Shown: positions 21,737-33,424, counted from the stretch's first letter. The stretch is 64,000 nucleotides of DNA from Rhinatrema bivittatum (GCF_901001135.1 NC_042618.1:246040516-246104515); one strand, 5' to 3'. Numbers and translations: made by a program. The notes: generated by a model not told the origin, from the letters alone.

Positions 21737-24165
21737 AAATTATTATTATTTTACAACTTTTATATACTGGTATTAGTGAGGATATCATACCAGTTCACAA
21801 ATGAACAACAAGACTGAAATTACATGTTAACAGGGAAAAGGGAACTGGGAGGGTGATAACTTAAGAGCAGCATTGAAGGAAAGGTTATATACAACAAAAA
21901 AGTAAACTCAAAGAAGAACTTAACATACAGTATCATACAGTATCATAATAACACAGTGCTAGGTGGGTGGGGAGTGGAGATACTATTCTGGGTAGGCACG
22001 TTTAAATAACCAGGTTTTTAACTTCTTTTTAAATATGAAGGAGCATGGTTCGAGTCGCAGGGCAGGTGGGAGAGCATTCCAGAGGGACGGGTCAACAATT
22101 GAGAACGCTCGGTCGCGTGTGGTTGTGAGGCGGGCTGTTTTGAGTGGGGGGACAATGAGGGTGCCTTTATTGGCTGTTCTGATGGGTCTTGAGGAATGGT
22201 AGGGGTTGAAAGGCAGGTCGAGCCAGTTGGAGTTGTGGACATAGAGGGATTTGTGTACAATGGTCAGGGTTTTGTAGTGGATGCGGGAGAGGATCGGAAG
22301 CCAGTGTAGCTCTTTGAGGATGGGGGTAATGTGATCGCCCTTGTGGGTATGGCAGCATTTTGCAGCATCTGTAGTGGTTTTATTGTGGAGTAGGGGAGCC
22401 CAAGGAAAAGGGCATTACAATAGTCTAATTTGTTGGGAATGGTGGCTTGGATCACTGTACGGAAGTCTTGGAAGTATAGTAGGGGTTTCAGTTATTTTAA
22501 GACACTTAATTTGAAAAAGCCATCTTTAAGTATGGAGTTAATGTATTTCTTCATGTTTAGTTGTTGATCGAGGATGACACCAAGATCCCTGTCAGATGAT
22601 TGGGCGGTGGTGATGCAGAGCTTGGGGGTCATTAGATGGGGGGGGGGAGGGGGATAGTGGGATGAGATAAATAGCAGTTCAGTTTTGTTGGTGTTGAGTA
22701 CCAGTTGGAGGTTGGTGAGCAGGGAGTTAATGGCTGCCAGGCACTCGCCCCAGTGGTTTAGAGCATCAGAGATAGAGTTGTGGATTGGTATAATGATCTG
22801 AACATCATCGGCATAGAGAAAGAATTTTAGTTTAAGATCAGATAGGAGTTGGCATAGGGGGGTAAGGTAGAGGTTGAAGAGGGTAGAGGAGAGTGATGAG
22901 CCTTGTGGAACACCCTGTTGCAATGGGTGAGAAGCAGATATGGAGTCTCCAAATTTAATGGAGAACTTTCTGTTCGATAGGTAAGATTTGAACCAGGCTA
23001 GAGCAAGGCCAGCAATGCCAATGTTTTCTAGGCGGGCAAGGAGGAGTTTATGGCTGATGGTGTCGAAGGCCGAAGAGATATCTAGGAAGGTGAGAAGGAA
23101 GTTGTGCCCTTGACCCATGCCTCTGAGGATGCGGTCGGAAAGAGTGAGGAGTAGCGATTCCGTGTTAAGATGTTTACGGAAGCCAAACTGAGCTGCATGA
23201 AGGATCTCATGGTTTTCAAGGTAATCCATGAGTTGTGAATTGACAACCTTTTCCATTAGCTTGACTATGAGTGGGAGGTTAGAAATGGGGCGGAAGTTGG
23301 CAGGATCTTTTGGGTCTAAGGAGGGTTTCTTTAAGAGGGGTTTGACTACTGCATGCTTGAGTGTGTCAGGGATGGTGCCCTGTGATAGGGAACAATTGAT
23401 AATGTCAGCTATGGCACTGGCTATGGAGCTGGGGATGGCAAGAAGGGCTTTTGGGGGGAATGGTGTCGCTAGGGTGGGAGGCAGGTTTAAATTTTTTGAG
23501 GATATTTTCAATTTCTTTGGAGGTGGTGAGATCAAGGGCATCCATTGCCGGGTAGGGGGTGAGGGGAGGGAGGGGGGAGAGGGTTGGGGGAGGATGCGAA
23601 TCTTGAGAGGAGGACTGCGATTTTACTTTGGAAATATGTGGCAAGTTCCTCACATTTGGAGGCTGCGTCAGAGATGCGAGAGGTGGGAGTTGTGGGTTTG
23701 GTGAGACCAGAGACATAGGAGAATAGCGCTTTGGGGTTGAGTCTATAATCGTGTATTTTCTTAGCAAAGAAGTCTCGTTTGTGTTTTAAGTTAGAAAGTC
23801 TGTAGCTATGTAACGCTGTTTTGTAGCTGGCTGAATGTTGAGGGGTTGGGTCCTTGCGCCATTTTCGCTCTTTTTGTCTGAGGATTTTTTTTGGGACTTA
23901 AGCTCCGCTGTGTACCAAGGCTTTGTGGGTTTGGAGGTGGAGTTAATGACTTGTTTGGAGATAGGGCAGAGTTTGTTAGCTATGTCACCAGTGATGTTGT
24001 CCCAGGAGGCTAATGCTGAGTCAGGATCAGAGCAGACTAGATTGGGTAGGGAGGTCATAAGTGCAGCAGCTAGATCATCACTGGGGCAGGATTTTCTGGA
24101 AATTATGGTGGTGCATTGGGCGGAGGGGTGCGGTATGGGAGCGTTGGTGGAGACGCTGGTGAATT
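21737..24165 (-). mobile_element. L2-clade LINE, 5'-truncated
   Basis: Minus-strand element with an ATT-type tail and ACTTTTATATACTGGTAT 3' sequence on the left. It contains the RT, a C-terminal domain (22264-22455, YCNALFLGLPYSTIKPLQML) and upstream linker (23405-24058). It stops next to a CACATCCCTA terminal repeat at 24218. Confidence 0.85.
22492..23541 (-). CDS. L2 reverse transcriptase (partial ORF2)
   Basis: A 349-codon open frame with RT motifs in order: LKKPSLDPKDPANFRPIS, QFGFRKHLNTESLLL, FLDISSAFDTISH, QQGVPQGSSLSSTLFNLYL and the catalytic YADDVQI, then DRDLGVILDQQL. This is the L2 arrangement. The enzyme copies element RNA at a nicked target. The C-terminal part lies in another frame further left (22264-22455), and the endonuclease is missing, so the copy is inactive though the RT core is well kept. 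The real start codon lies in the missing 5' part. Confidence 0.85.
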   Translation of the reverse strand: MPLISPPPKKLKISSKNLNLPPTLATPFPPKALLAIPSSIASAIADIINCSLSQGTIPDTLKHAVVKPLLKKPSLDPKDPANFRPISNLPLIVKLMEKVVNSQLMDYLENHEILHAAQFGFRKHLNTESLLLTLSDRILRGMGQGHNFLLTFLDISSAFDTISHKLLLARLENIGIAGLALAWFKSYLSNRKFSIKFGDSISASHPLQQGVPQGSSLSSTLFNLYLTPLCQLLSDLKLKFFLYADDVQIIIPIHNSISDALNHWGECLAAINSLLTNLQLVLNTNKTELLFISSHYPPPPPHLMTPKLCITTAQSSDRDLGVILDQQLNMKKYINSILKDGFFKLSVLK

Positions 24166-24218
24166 AGCCTTATTCGTTGCATTTTGCAGTTTCATTTTTA
24201 AACACATGCACATCCCTA
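24166..24218 (-). mobile_element. hAT-like terminal repeat fragment
   Basis: Its reverse complement begins TAGGGATGTGCATGTG and continues like the element end at 2199. The L2 abuts it, possibly having inserted into it. Confidence 0.45.
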
Positions 24219-24224
24219 GTTTTA

Positions 24225-24470
24225 ATCTCCTTAGCATTCTTAGTTTATAATAGTCACACTTTACTAGGTTTTTCACTTGATATTTCTTAGAGAGTCTGGT
24301 GTCTAAAAATACACCCAGATCATGTACCACTGTCTGGAATTCTTTTTCTTGGTTATCCAAGTGAAAGATAGGCAGATCTTCCAGTTTTATTTGCCATGAA
24401 ATAAGGATTATTTCAGTTTTTTTATGTTTATAGCTAGACTGTTGCAGCATAACCATCTGAAGATTGCTGT
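24225..24470 (-). pseudogene. Old LINE RT thumb fragment (L2-like)
   Basis: A minus frame gives KTEIILISWQIKLEDLP, VHDLGVFLDTRLS and YYKLRMLRRLK, which is the RT palm-to-thumb region of an L2-like LINE from a subfamily different from the neighbouring element. No tail or ends seen. Confidence 0.6.
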
Positions 24471-25713
24471 CATATTTTTTTGCAATTTATTTTTGTCTGT
24501 GTGTTTCTTACATAGCTGTCAAATTGAACCTTCTTTTAAAAACTGCAATAAACAAGGTTGCTCAGCAGCCTGTTTCAGGGTTTAGTCTCATTTAAATATT
24601 TGTAGCAGCAAAATTGCAAAACACTCCTTTTAAAATGTGCATACCATTTAACATAGACCTTCCTTAAAATTATGCATTAGGATATTCCACAAAAAGCTTA
24701 CAAAAATATGCAACTCAGTTTCCTTTCACAATTTTGAAATAGCAAGTGTATTGCTTAAGGCTTGAATTAATTTCCCATAAGGGAAAAAACTGCACAAGCA
24801 AAATCTTATACCCAAAGATTAAATCTGGCTCTTAGCCTGCAACTCTATCCGATGCTGTTTTACATTCTGTTTCTGGTCTTTACTGCAAAACAAAATGTTA
24901 TAGCAAGAATACACTAACTGGGTGTGAAACTTACATTACTACTTTCTAATTATTTCCAGAGTTTGTTTTGATTACTCATCCCTGTTACAAAATAAGCGAA
25001 ATATCCAATTAGTGCCAAAATGTCAACTTTAGAAAAACGAGGCCTATGTGTATAGTTTCTGTCTGACTTTCAAAGTTATGACTTACCTACAAGCCAATCA
25101 AAGAGAGATTTGTTTATACTTGCAGGAAGACATCTTTTCTGAACTGGTCCTGAAGTTTAATACTATCACCTGATGTACCATGGCTAGATCATTTCGGTAT
25201 GTTCCCTTTTTTTGTTTGTCCATAAATTTTATGAGATATTCATGTAAAAGGGTATTAGGCTCCCTAGATGAACCTTACAGCATTACACCCATCCCAGCCC
25301 TACTCAACCTCCAACGGCCCTCTCCATACACAATTTAAAAGACAGATGTTACATAAAAGGACAAAGTATAGCATTCTGAGGTAAAAATATGATTTACAAC
25401 AAAATATATATTATTTTTACATGCACTGCTGAAATGCCAACCATAAAACTCTGCAAAAAGAGCCCATATGATATTAGACTTTTGTAAAACAAATTGGGTT
25501 GGGTTTGGCACTCAGAAAGCCATGAATAAACTGAGTTACAACTACAATATAGTAAACCTCTCATGCAAAAACAACATTACTAGTATTTCACCAGTAACAA
25601 CTCTACCAATTAAAAGTCAACACTGCAAATATTATATTAGGTCCTAAAATATTAATACATTTTCTATTAGGAAAACTGGATAAGCATCAAAATCCTTAAA
25701 GATGCAATACATT
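24471..25713. other. AT-rich stretch without recognised feature
   Basis: Low-GC sequence with no motif-bearing frame, terminal repeat or RNA gene that I could identify. Confidence 0.4.
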
Positions 25714-25835
25714 CTAGGGATATGCAGAGACAAACATGTTTTTTGTTTGTTTATTCACTTTCTAGGTTTACAATTCCTTTTTTGGTTTGTTTCAATTAAA
25801 ATGTTATTGAATTTGTTCCTAATGTTTCCTATTCA

Positions 25836-25924
25836 TAAACGTGGAAGTAAGGAGGAGGCTGGGAACTATAAGTCAATTAGTTTGACCATTGTGGTGAGCA
25901 AATTAATGGAATCGCAGCTAAAAC
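25836..25924 (+). pseudogene. CR1-like LINE RT, left part
   Basis: FPIHKRGSKEEAGNYKSISLT is the RT finger motif with NYK/ISLT. The frame is cut at 25924 by a solo LTR and resumes at 27485. A TAGGGATATGC-type end at 25714 lies just upstream. Confidence 0.7.
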
Positions 25925-27484
25925 TGTTACGGCTGTGGCTGCTGTGCAACCGCCTCACCACAAGGGTTCCCTCTAGAGCTGGCTTTCCTGACAGGCCCAG
26001 TCCATCTCCTCTGTCCACTCTATGCTCTGGGTGTGCCCTTATAACCCTGCCTGACAGTTGCCTCGGTGCTTCGGCATCGAGCTCACCTGGGCTCCCTGCT
26101 CTAGCCTGCCTTGCGTGGCCTTCGGGCCTTCTACCTTGTCTTGCCTTGCCCTGCCTTCGGGCCTTTCCTTTCCTTGCCTTGCGTGGCCTTCGGGCCTTTC
26201 CTTTCCTTGCCTTGCGTGGCCTTCGGGCCTTTCCTTTCCTTGCCTTGCGTGGCCTTCGGGCCTTTCCTTTCCTTGCCTTGCGTGGCCTTCGGGCCTTTCC
26301 TTGCCTTGCCTTGCGCGGCCTTCGGGCCTTCTGTCTTGCCTTGCCTTGTGTGGCCTTCGGGCCTTCTGTCTTGCCTTGCCTTGCGCGGCCTTCGGGCCTT
26401 CTGTCTTGCCTTGCCTTGTGTGGCCTTCGGGCCTTCTGTCTTGCCTTGCCTTGTGTGGCCTTTGGGCCTTCTGTCTTGCCTTGCCTTGCGCGGCCTCCGG
26501 GCCTTCTGTCTTGCCTTGCCTTGCGCGGCCTTTGGGCCTTCTGTCTTGTCTTGCCTTGCCTTGCACGGCCTTTGGGCCTTCTGTCTTGCCTTGCCTTGCG
26601 CGGCCTTCGGGCCTTCTGTCTTGCCTTGCCTTGTGTGGCCTTTGGGCCTTCTGTCTTGCCTTGCCTTGCGCGGCCTCCGGGCCTTCTGTCTTGCCTTGCC
26701 TTGTGTGGCCTTTGGGCCTTCTGTCTTGTCTTGCCTTGCCTTGCGCGGCCTTTGGGCCTTCTGTCTTGCCTTGCCTTGCGCGGCCTCCGGGCCTTCTGTC
26801 TTGCCTTGCCTTGCGCGGCCTTCTACCTTGTCTTGTCTAGCCTAGTCTTGGTGGCCTTCGGGCCTTCGGTCTTGCCTTTCCTTGCCTTGCCTTGTGCGGC
26901 CTTTGGGCCTTCTTCCTTGATTTCCTTACCTGGCCTACGGGCCTTCTGGGTGTGTGTGGCCTACGGGCCTTCTGACCTGTCTTGCTCCGCTTATGGTGTG
27001 TGGCCTACGGGCCTTCTGTGTGTGTGTGGCCTACGGCCTTCTGACCTGCCTTGCCCCGCTATTGGTGTGTGGCCTACGGGCCTCCTGTCTGTGTGTGTGT
27101 GGCCTACGGGCCTTCTGACCTGCCTTGCCCCGCTATTGGTGTGTGGCCTACGGGCCTTCTGTCTGTGTGTGTGTGGCCTACGGGCCTTCTGACCTGCCTT
27201 GCCCTGCTTACTGTGCCCTGACCCAGCCTGGACCCAGACACTGCTGACTGCCGCCTGGCCTGACCCAGCCTGTACTTAGACACTGCTACTTGCCGCCTGG
27301 CCTGACCCAGCCTGTACTTAGACACTGCTACATGCCGCCTGCCCTGACCCAGCCTAGACCCAGACACTGCTTCTTGCTGTCTGCCCTGACCCAGCCACGG
27401 TTTCCAGCCATCCCTGTCTCTTTCCACCTGGAGCCACCCCTTTGGGTGGTGTTCACTACCCCTGAACTCAGCCCAAGCGTAACA
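25925..27484 (+). mobile_element. Solo Gypsy-type LTR, 1,560 bp, with minisatellites
   Basis: It starts TGTTACGGC, ends GCGTAACA and is flanked by the 5-bp duplication AAAAC (25920-25924 and 27485-27489). Bases about 26110-26830 are a tandem array of 33-36-bp units (GCGTGGCCTTCGGGCCTT core). From 26840 to 27215 they degenerate to GGCCTACGGGCCTTCTG with GT runs, and from 27200 to 27400 units of about 42 bp (TGACCCAGCCTG) follow. A stop-free frame of nearly 500 codons across it comes from the repeat and is not a gene. Confidence 0.87.
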
Positions 27485-27489
27485 AAAAC

Positions 27490-27562
27490 AGAGGATAGTG
27501 CAGTTTCTGAAATCCAGTGGATCGTATGATCCAAGACAGTATGATTTTATTAGAGATAAACC

Positions 27563-27598
<36 letters not shown>

Positions 27599-28757
27599 GG
27601 CTTTTCTATACCGACATCATGCCGGAGATAAATGTGATCAATTTCTTTGGGTGACCAGATTGTTGGATCAAGGAAGAGTACTAGACATAGTGTACTTGGA
27701 TTTCAGTAAGGTCTTTGACATGGTTCTGCACAGGAGACTTAGAATTATATTGAGCACCCTTGCTATGGGACCTAGAATGACTGGATTAGAAACTGGCTGA
27801 GTGGGAGGTGACAAAGGATGGTGGTAAATGGAGGTTACTTTGAGGAAGGGGGCATTACTAATAGTGTATCTCAGGAATCAGTCCTGGGACTGCTCCTTTT
27901 CAATATTTTCATGAGCGAAACAGCTGAAAGATTATCAGGAAGAAATTGTCTTTTTGCTGATTATACAAAAAATAGCCAGGAAAATATAAAGAAAATTCTA
28001 GCAAAGCTCAAGGAATGGTCTAAAATACTGGCAGCTAAGATTTAATACTAAAAAATGTAGAGTAATACATTTAGGATGTAAAAAGCCAAGGGAGAGATAC
28101 CGTGTTAGAGATGAAATTCTTCTATGCAAAAAAGACGAGTGGGATCTGGGGGTGATTGTATCTAATGATCTTAAGGGGGCCAAACAGGTGGATAAAGTGA
28201 TGGCTGAATAGGGAAAGGAATGGTAATCAGAAAAAGGGAGGTAATATTTCCGCCTATATAGTTCCCTCATTTGGAATACTGTGTACAATTCTGGAGACTG
28301 CACAGTCAAAAGGATATAAACCAGATGGAGTTGGTCCAGAAGGTAGCTACTAAAATGATGAGTGGTCTTCATTCTAAAGCATATGATAGACTTAAAGATC
28401 TAAATATGTATACATTAGAGGAAAGGTGAGTAGGAGAGATATGATAGAGATAAAGATCTCTAAGGTTTCCATGCACAAATGCATAGGAGGCTAGCTTCTT
28501 TCAATGGAAAAGAGGATCTAGAATAAGGGGGTCATGGGATGAGGTTGAAAGGGGGCAGACTAAGGAATCATTTTAGGAAATATTTCTTGACAGAGAGGGT
28601 AGTGGATGCATAGAACAGTCTCCCAGTGGAGGTGGTGGAGACAAAAATGGCATCTGAATTCAAGAAGGCATTGGATAAATTCAGGCAATCTCTAAGGATG
28701 AGAATTGTAAGGGCTAGATACGTTTGATGGATGGGCAGACTGGATGGCCCATATAGA
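27490..28757 (+). pseudogene. CR1-like LINE RT, right part and 3' UTR
   Basis: It continues the frame broken at 25924: SSGSYDPRQYDFIRDK, then LDIVYLDFSKVFDMVLH, VSQESVLGLLLFNIFM, LFADYTK (FADD is lost to FADY) and the thumb LEYCVQFWRLHSQKD. The 3' UTR has GGATGGGCAGACTGGATGG before the next insertion. It belongs to a CR1 subfamily different from the copy at 4533. Many stops. Confidence 0.8.
27561..27624 (-). mobile_element. 64-bp L2 3' tail insertion
   Basis: TTTATTTATTTATTTAAGG and ATACCGACAT are flanked by GAGATAAA duplications (27553-27560 and 27625-27632). Removing it restores the CR1 frame across the site. An extreme 5' truncation of an L2. Confidence 0.82.
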
Positions 28758-28989
28758 AGCCGATATTCAGAAGCCATTTAGACAGATAACTGAAAAGTTA
28801 TCCATTTAAATAGCAAAGCAGCAATATTAGAATATGTATGTGGCTAAATTCTAGCCCCATAATGAGTTATGGGGCTAGAATTTAGCCACATAACTCAGAG
28901 GCCGTCTGGAGGCAGATGGGAGGCATTTCTGGTTGCACCATAGGGCTGTCTTAAAGTTATCTGGATATCCCCATTAAGTTAGCTATATC
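28758..28989. mobile_element. MITE-like sequence with perfect 22-bp inverted repeat
   Basis: Starts AGAAGCCGATATTCAGAAGCC, a typical DNA-transposon-type end. Bases 28841-28862 and 28867-28888 are perfect inverted repeats around TGAG. Boundaries are uncertain. Confidence 0.5.
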
Positions 28990-29340
28990 CAGCTAACTTA
29001 CCTATAAAAAGATGAGATTTGTACAATGTACTGTCTACATAGCTTGATGCACTCTATACCTAGCTATCAAGCAAGGTTGAGAGTACAATGTACAAATCTC
29101 ATCTTTGTGTAGCTTTCATCACTCCAAATAACATAAAATCTTCACTGATGTCCACTGTGCTGTTGTACCCGACTCTGCATGTAAAACTGCCCCCCCCCCA
29201 AAAAAAAACCTAGCTCACCACCAAAACCTCACCTTGAATTAATAGTTGCCCCTCTTACAGTGGTATAAATAGTTTACTTATATGAGAGCCTTATAAAAAG
29301 TTTCTCTCTCTCTAGCCAGCAGCAATGGGGAAGCTATGCA
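28990..29340. mobile_element. Foldback MITE related to 10577-11468
   Basis: AAAGATGAGATTTGTACAAT near 29008 is repeated inverted near 29085-29107. The right half (TCTTCACTGATGTCCACTG, then AACCTCACCTTGAATT and TTTCTCTCTCTC) parallels 11020-11200 of the element at 10577. It is a partial copy. Confidence 0.6.
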
Positions 29341-29964
29341 ACATAATTTGGTCTTCAAAATTGGGTTTTTCTAATCATTTCTAATGAAATGTTTGGGTAA
29401 ACATCATCAGAAAGGTGAAGGACACTTCAACCCATTAATACTATGTCAAGAATGAACCACTAAAATGCTACCAGCTGTGGCAGGAGTTCTCCAAGAAGCA
29501 ATAAGAGGAGTAAAGCAACAGCAAAAGTGGCCAGAACACCCTAAGACTCCATAGAATGGGTAAAGGGCAACAATAAGAGGGGTATGAACCCCCCCCCCAA
29601 GGGAACATGAGAGGTGCAAAACAGTACCATGTGTGGCATAAAATATTCAAGATAGTATGATGGGCGCTAGAAATCACCAAAAGTGTCAGGAAAACCTCCA
29701 AGGCAGTGATTTAGAATCAAAGCAGCAGAAAGAGTGGCAAGAAGATCACAAAGCACCATGAGAGATGCAAAGAGGTCACCCACAGTAGCAAGAACACCTC
29801 AAGACTCCAAATGAGGGGAAAAGGGCACCAACTAATATGGTGTAAAGCCCTTGACAGGGAGAAACCAGAAATCCCTAGAGGAGGCCCCATATAATTTCTG
29901 TTCAGCATCATTAGGGTAAAAATCTGGCTGTATAGGCTTGGAGTTGTTCTTTTCCTTTGTTGTA

Positions 29965-30150
29965 TATAATCTCAGCCCTGTCAATATTATCTGTTTCTAC
30001 ACTTTACTGAAGGCTAAGATGCTATTGTCTAGAGGCCCCAAATCCTCTTCAGCCAATATCCTTTGATTCAGGGAATCCAGGACAATTTTTTTTCTGAATT
30101 AGTTTGTGCAAATATTGCCTCCATTACTTGAAAAGCAGTAATGTTAGGGG
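29965..30150 (-). repeat. Diverged repeat, copy A
   Basis: It resembles bases 31960-32195 over most of its length (TAAGATGCTA, CCTTTGATT, then ATTGCCTCCATTACTT). On the minus strand both copies can be read as VM-x3-F-x2-T-x-S and a downstream SIL-x-FS motif, so they may be remnants of one coding sequence. Family unknown. Confidence 0.4.
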
Positions 30151-30382
30151 AAAGTGATCCTGGTTTTGGATCCTACCAATGGTCAGTAAGAATCAAATGG
30201 GAAGGGAGTTTGAAGAAAAAGTGTAAAAGAGCATGAAATCATTAAAGATAATTGAGTAAATTCTATGTGAAGCTCTGAATTGACTCAGAAGGACCAAGTC
30301 AACAAGTACCGTAAGGGAAAATAATTTGGAAAGAACCTCAAAGACAGGCAGAGCACAGGAGGAACCACCCAAGGGTAACATG

Positions 30383-30558
30383 CAGCGGCGGATTCCCGAG
30401 GAAGACCCGCCCGTGGATTCGCCACCCAGGCCGGCCCAGGACACATCACGTGGTCTGCCGAACACAGCTCCATCATGGCCGTGCATGGCAGACCACGTGA
30501 CTGAAGCGACCGGCCCACCGGGGGTTGCCTGATCCCCCGATAGGTCAATCCGCCCCTG
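30383..30558. mobile_element. hAT MITE, 176 bp
   Basis: Terminal repeats CAGCGGCGGATT and, inverted, CAGGGGCGGATT are flanked by perfect 8-bp duplications GTAACATG (30375-30382 and 30559-30566). It contains ACCACGTGA-type inverted segments. Non-coding, and inserted into one unit of the older tandem repeat. Confidence 0.88.
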
Positions 30559-31108
30559 GTAACATGAGTGGCTTGCAGCAACAGCAGTATTAGTGGTACT
30601 GGTGATTAAAATCACAAATGGTAGGTGCAGAGCAATGCAAAAAGAGTGGCAGCAAGGCCCTAAGATATATAGCAAGGGCTAAAGGAGTAAGAAGAATGGC
30701 ATAAAAATCCCAAGGCATTAAGACGGGCAAAATGGAACCAGGAGTGGCAGGAAAAACTGGAGAGACCATGAGTGGGGCAGAAAGTATGCAAAGCATCATA
30801 TTGCAAGGACAAAACCAAGAGTCAGCAGGTACTATAAGGGAAGGGAATTTCTTAATAATCTCAAAGGCAGCTGGAGCTACTCAAAGGTAGCAAGAATGGC
30901 TTGAAGCTGTAGCAGCAGTGTGGGTGTTTAAAATTACAAACAGTAGTTCAGAGCAATGTAGGAAGAAGAGTGACACTGCTTAGCAAGCAGAGTTATAATG
31001 CTTGGGTGTGGCTATGCCTATATAGTGTACTATAGTTATACAATAGAATACTACAACCAGTAATTCTCACACTGTTTGCAAAAATGTCTTTGGATTAGAT
31101 TACTAAGA

Positions 31109-31455
31109 ACATAAGAACATGCCATACTGGGTTATACCAAGGGTCCATCAAGCCCAGCATCCTGTTTCCAACAATGGCCAATCCAGGCCATAAGAACCTG
31201 ACAAGTACCCAAAAACTAAGTCTATCCCATGCTACTGTTGCTAGTAATAGCAGTGTCTATTTTCTAAGTCAACTCCATTAATAGCAGGTAATGGTTTTCT
31301 CCTCCAAGAACTTATCCAATAATTTTTTTAACACAGTTACACTAACTGCACTAACCACATCTTCTGGCAACAAATTCCAGAGTTTAATTGTGTGTTGAGT
31401 GAAAAAGAACATGGTGCAGATAACTTGCCTAATGAATTTAGTCCTATAGGGCACT
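31109..31455 (-). mobile_element. CR1 LINE, 3' end
   Basis: The minus strand reads FFFTQHTIKLWNLLPEDVV...FLEEKTITCY, the last 55 residues of CR1 ORF2 and the same subfamily as the copy at 4533. The 3' UTR follows and ends in CATAAGAACATAAG on the left, the CR1 octamer-type tail. Strongly 5'-truncated. Confidence 0.88.
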
Positions 31456-31689
31456 TTGTAACTGGGGGCTAAGAAATGCAATAAAAGCTTAAACTCTAGA
31501 TTCTCGACTATCTTCTAGAGCTGATCATCAGGGGCAATCATTTCCCCAATGTACTTCACCACACTTTGGATGTTGACTGTCCTGGGTTTGGCTTGGGGAA
31601 AATCTTCTTCTTTTCAACTCTTTTACTCCAACTTCTGCTTTGAGTTTTGGGATGGGGTGGGCTTTCCCATTTTTGTGATGCTGCTCTCA

Positions 31690-31842
31690 TTATACCAGTG
31701 CTATTGGGTGATATTTCTGTAAGTGATGCTCCATGCCAGCATTTGTAAGATACCCCAGTATTGTCCCTTGACTGATGGCCTTACTACAATGAATACACTG
31801 AGGAAACTGTAAGTCCTCCACAAAACAGATGTTTTTTGCCAT
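31690..31842 (-). pseudogene. BED-type zinc-finger fragment
   Basis: A 50-codon frame gives CIHCSKAI at residues 16-23 and MEHHLQKYHP near residues 37-46, i.e. C-x2-C-x20-H-x4-H, the BED zinc-finger spacing. BED fingers bind DNA in hAT transposases and in ZBED host proteins derived from them. A lysine-rich linker follows the stop in another frame. No transposase catalytic domain was found, so it is likely a fragment of a hAT transposase or a ZBED-like gene. The start codon is arbitrary. Confidence 0.5.
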
Positions 31843-31959
31843 CTTCTTTCTATATCCATGTGGCCTACTGGCACTGGAGTTGAAGCTGAGGGTGGAGTAT
31901 GAGAAAAAAGGGTTGGGGAATCGCTCATACTCTATATCTGCACTTCCTTCTCTTCCTAG

Positions 31960-32195
31960 GTGTTCCTCTCAACACTTTTAGTATTATATACCTTCCCCAT
32001 CTCCTCACTAAAGGGTAAGATGCTACTGACTCGTGCTCCCAAATTCTCTTTAGCTACTAGACCTTTGATATATTCTAATTCAGAGACTTAGAATATTAGA
32101 GAATTAGAATATTAGAAATTCAGAGAATTAGAATATATCAGAATCAGTTTTTGAAAATACTGTTTTCATTACTTCAGAACCAATAATCATGGAAG
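31960..32195 (-). repeat. Diverged repeat, copy B, with AT-rich expansion
   Basis: Partner of 29965-30150. It carries an extra block of short repeats on AGAGAATTAGAATATTAG (about 32075-32145). It lies upstream, in minus orientation, of the BED finger, so it could be part of the same lost gene. Confidence 0.4.
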
Positions 32196-32569
32196 AGCAC
32201 ACTGCTGGCCTTGAATGTTGTACTTCTGAGAACCCTGTCCTTGCCCCTGCCCTGATAATGCCAGCCTTGGATGGCTTTCCTGCCTTTTGGCCCTGCTGCA
32301 AAGCAAGAAGAAGAGGAACAGATTGTGATAGTGTGGAATTAGAATAGAAAAGACCCTTTGGGTGTCTGAAGTCTCCATTTGTAGGCCATTTCTGCAGAGT
32401 GTAATGCTATGGAACAAAAAAGCAGAGCTAAGCATTTTGTTTCTGCAAGTGTTTAAAGTGTTATGACTTGATTAAAAAATAAATTAAGTCATAACTGTCT
32501 GAAATCAAGAATTATATTAAGGCCACACTTGGAATATTAGATCATAAATGACACAGCAATTGTTCCCTT

Positions 32570-33003
32570 TTTTGTAGATGATAAACATGTTTTCCAGTTG
32601 AAAGAGTGAAACATATCATATGATGCTCCATCTAGATGGAGGACTAAAGGACATCTTATTCTTGGATCTAAAATGGTGGATAAGATTTAAAACTGAGGAT
32701 AAGGGGTGTATTATAGCTTAATCAGTATGTTTTTGGGAAGGAATAAACCCCATCTATGATTGGCTCTATGAGGTGATAATGTCATGAGAATATGATGCAA
32801 GAAAATGGGTAATCAAAGAATAATGTATTGATTGGCTATATATGTGTGTAATGAAACATGAAAAGTATATAATGAGCTGTCTGTGTATGATATGGGCAGA
32901 GCACCTGAATTTTTAGATTTTGCTGTTAGAGAGATGCTTTTTGCAATAAAATCACATAAAAGAGAAAGTTTTGGTTTCATGTCAAATTTTCTTGGTTGGG
33001 TCA
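32570..33003 (+). repeat. Possible retroviral-type solo LTR
   Basis: TATATAATG near 32871, a polyadenylation signal AATAAA near 32945 and a T-rich segment afterwards give the order TATA, signal, U5-like end. I found no clean TG...CA ends or duplication, so this is a weak call. Confidence 0.22.
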
Positions 33004-33424
33004 CTCTGCTACTTTAAAAGTTGCTCCTGGAAACATAAACAAGGAATCTGTTTGGCAGCAATTATGCTGATCAGCTTCTTTTTTAGAATTCTGGGAAAAT
33101 AACCCATATTAGCATATGCTCTCCAAATTTTAATTTTTTATAGCTTAAGCCAGCTTCCACTCCTGGCTTTCAGCAACTAAAATAGTCTTTTTTAAGGTTG
33201 GAAAGAGGAAACCCTTTTTTATCGCTGCTACTAATACTTCTTGTAAATCTCATAGGCTGAGCTAGCTCTCCTACAATACCAAATTCTCTGTCATTGCCAT
33301 TCCTTTTTCTACCTTTCTATACAATTGCATGATGGAATTGGAAGTGGTTACTGGGGGGGGGGGGGTTGATATAAAATTATACCTTATTGATAAGGTACCA
33401 CTTACCAGTACCACTGTAATACTG

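Larger units (their letters stand above)
29470..31010. repeat. Old, diverged tandem-repeat region
   Basis: Phrases like GTGGCAGGAA, CACCCTAAGACTCCAT and GGGTAAAGGGCAACAA recur through the region. A larger unit starting with CAAGTACCGTAAGGG (near 30303) recurs as CAGGTACTATAAGGG (near 30820). The period is about 330 bp once the 184 bp added by the MITE at 30383 are subtracted. No coding frame makes sense across it. Confidence 0.5.

Noticed and set aside
23228..23704. 158-codon plus-strand frame
   Set aside because: Antisense shadow of the L2 RT on the minus strand.
25702..27192. Open frame of 496 codons and several overlapping frames
   Set aside because: It lies in the tandem array of a solo LTR. 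Open frames in several phases and on both strands come from repeat units without stops.
32570..33003. Endogenous retrovirus LTR
   Set aside because: Only a TATA-like box and AATAAA are visible. There are no ends, duplication or viral coding sequence. Kept only as a weak feature.
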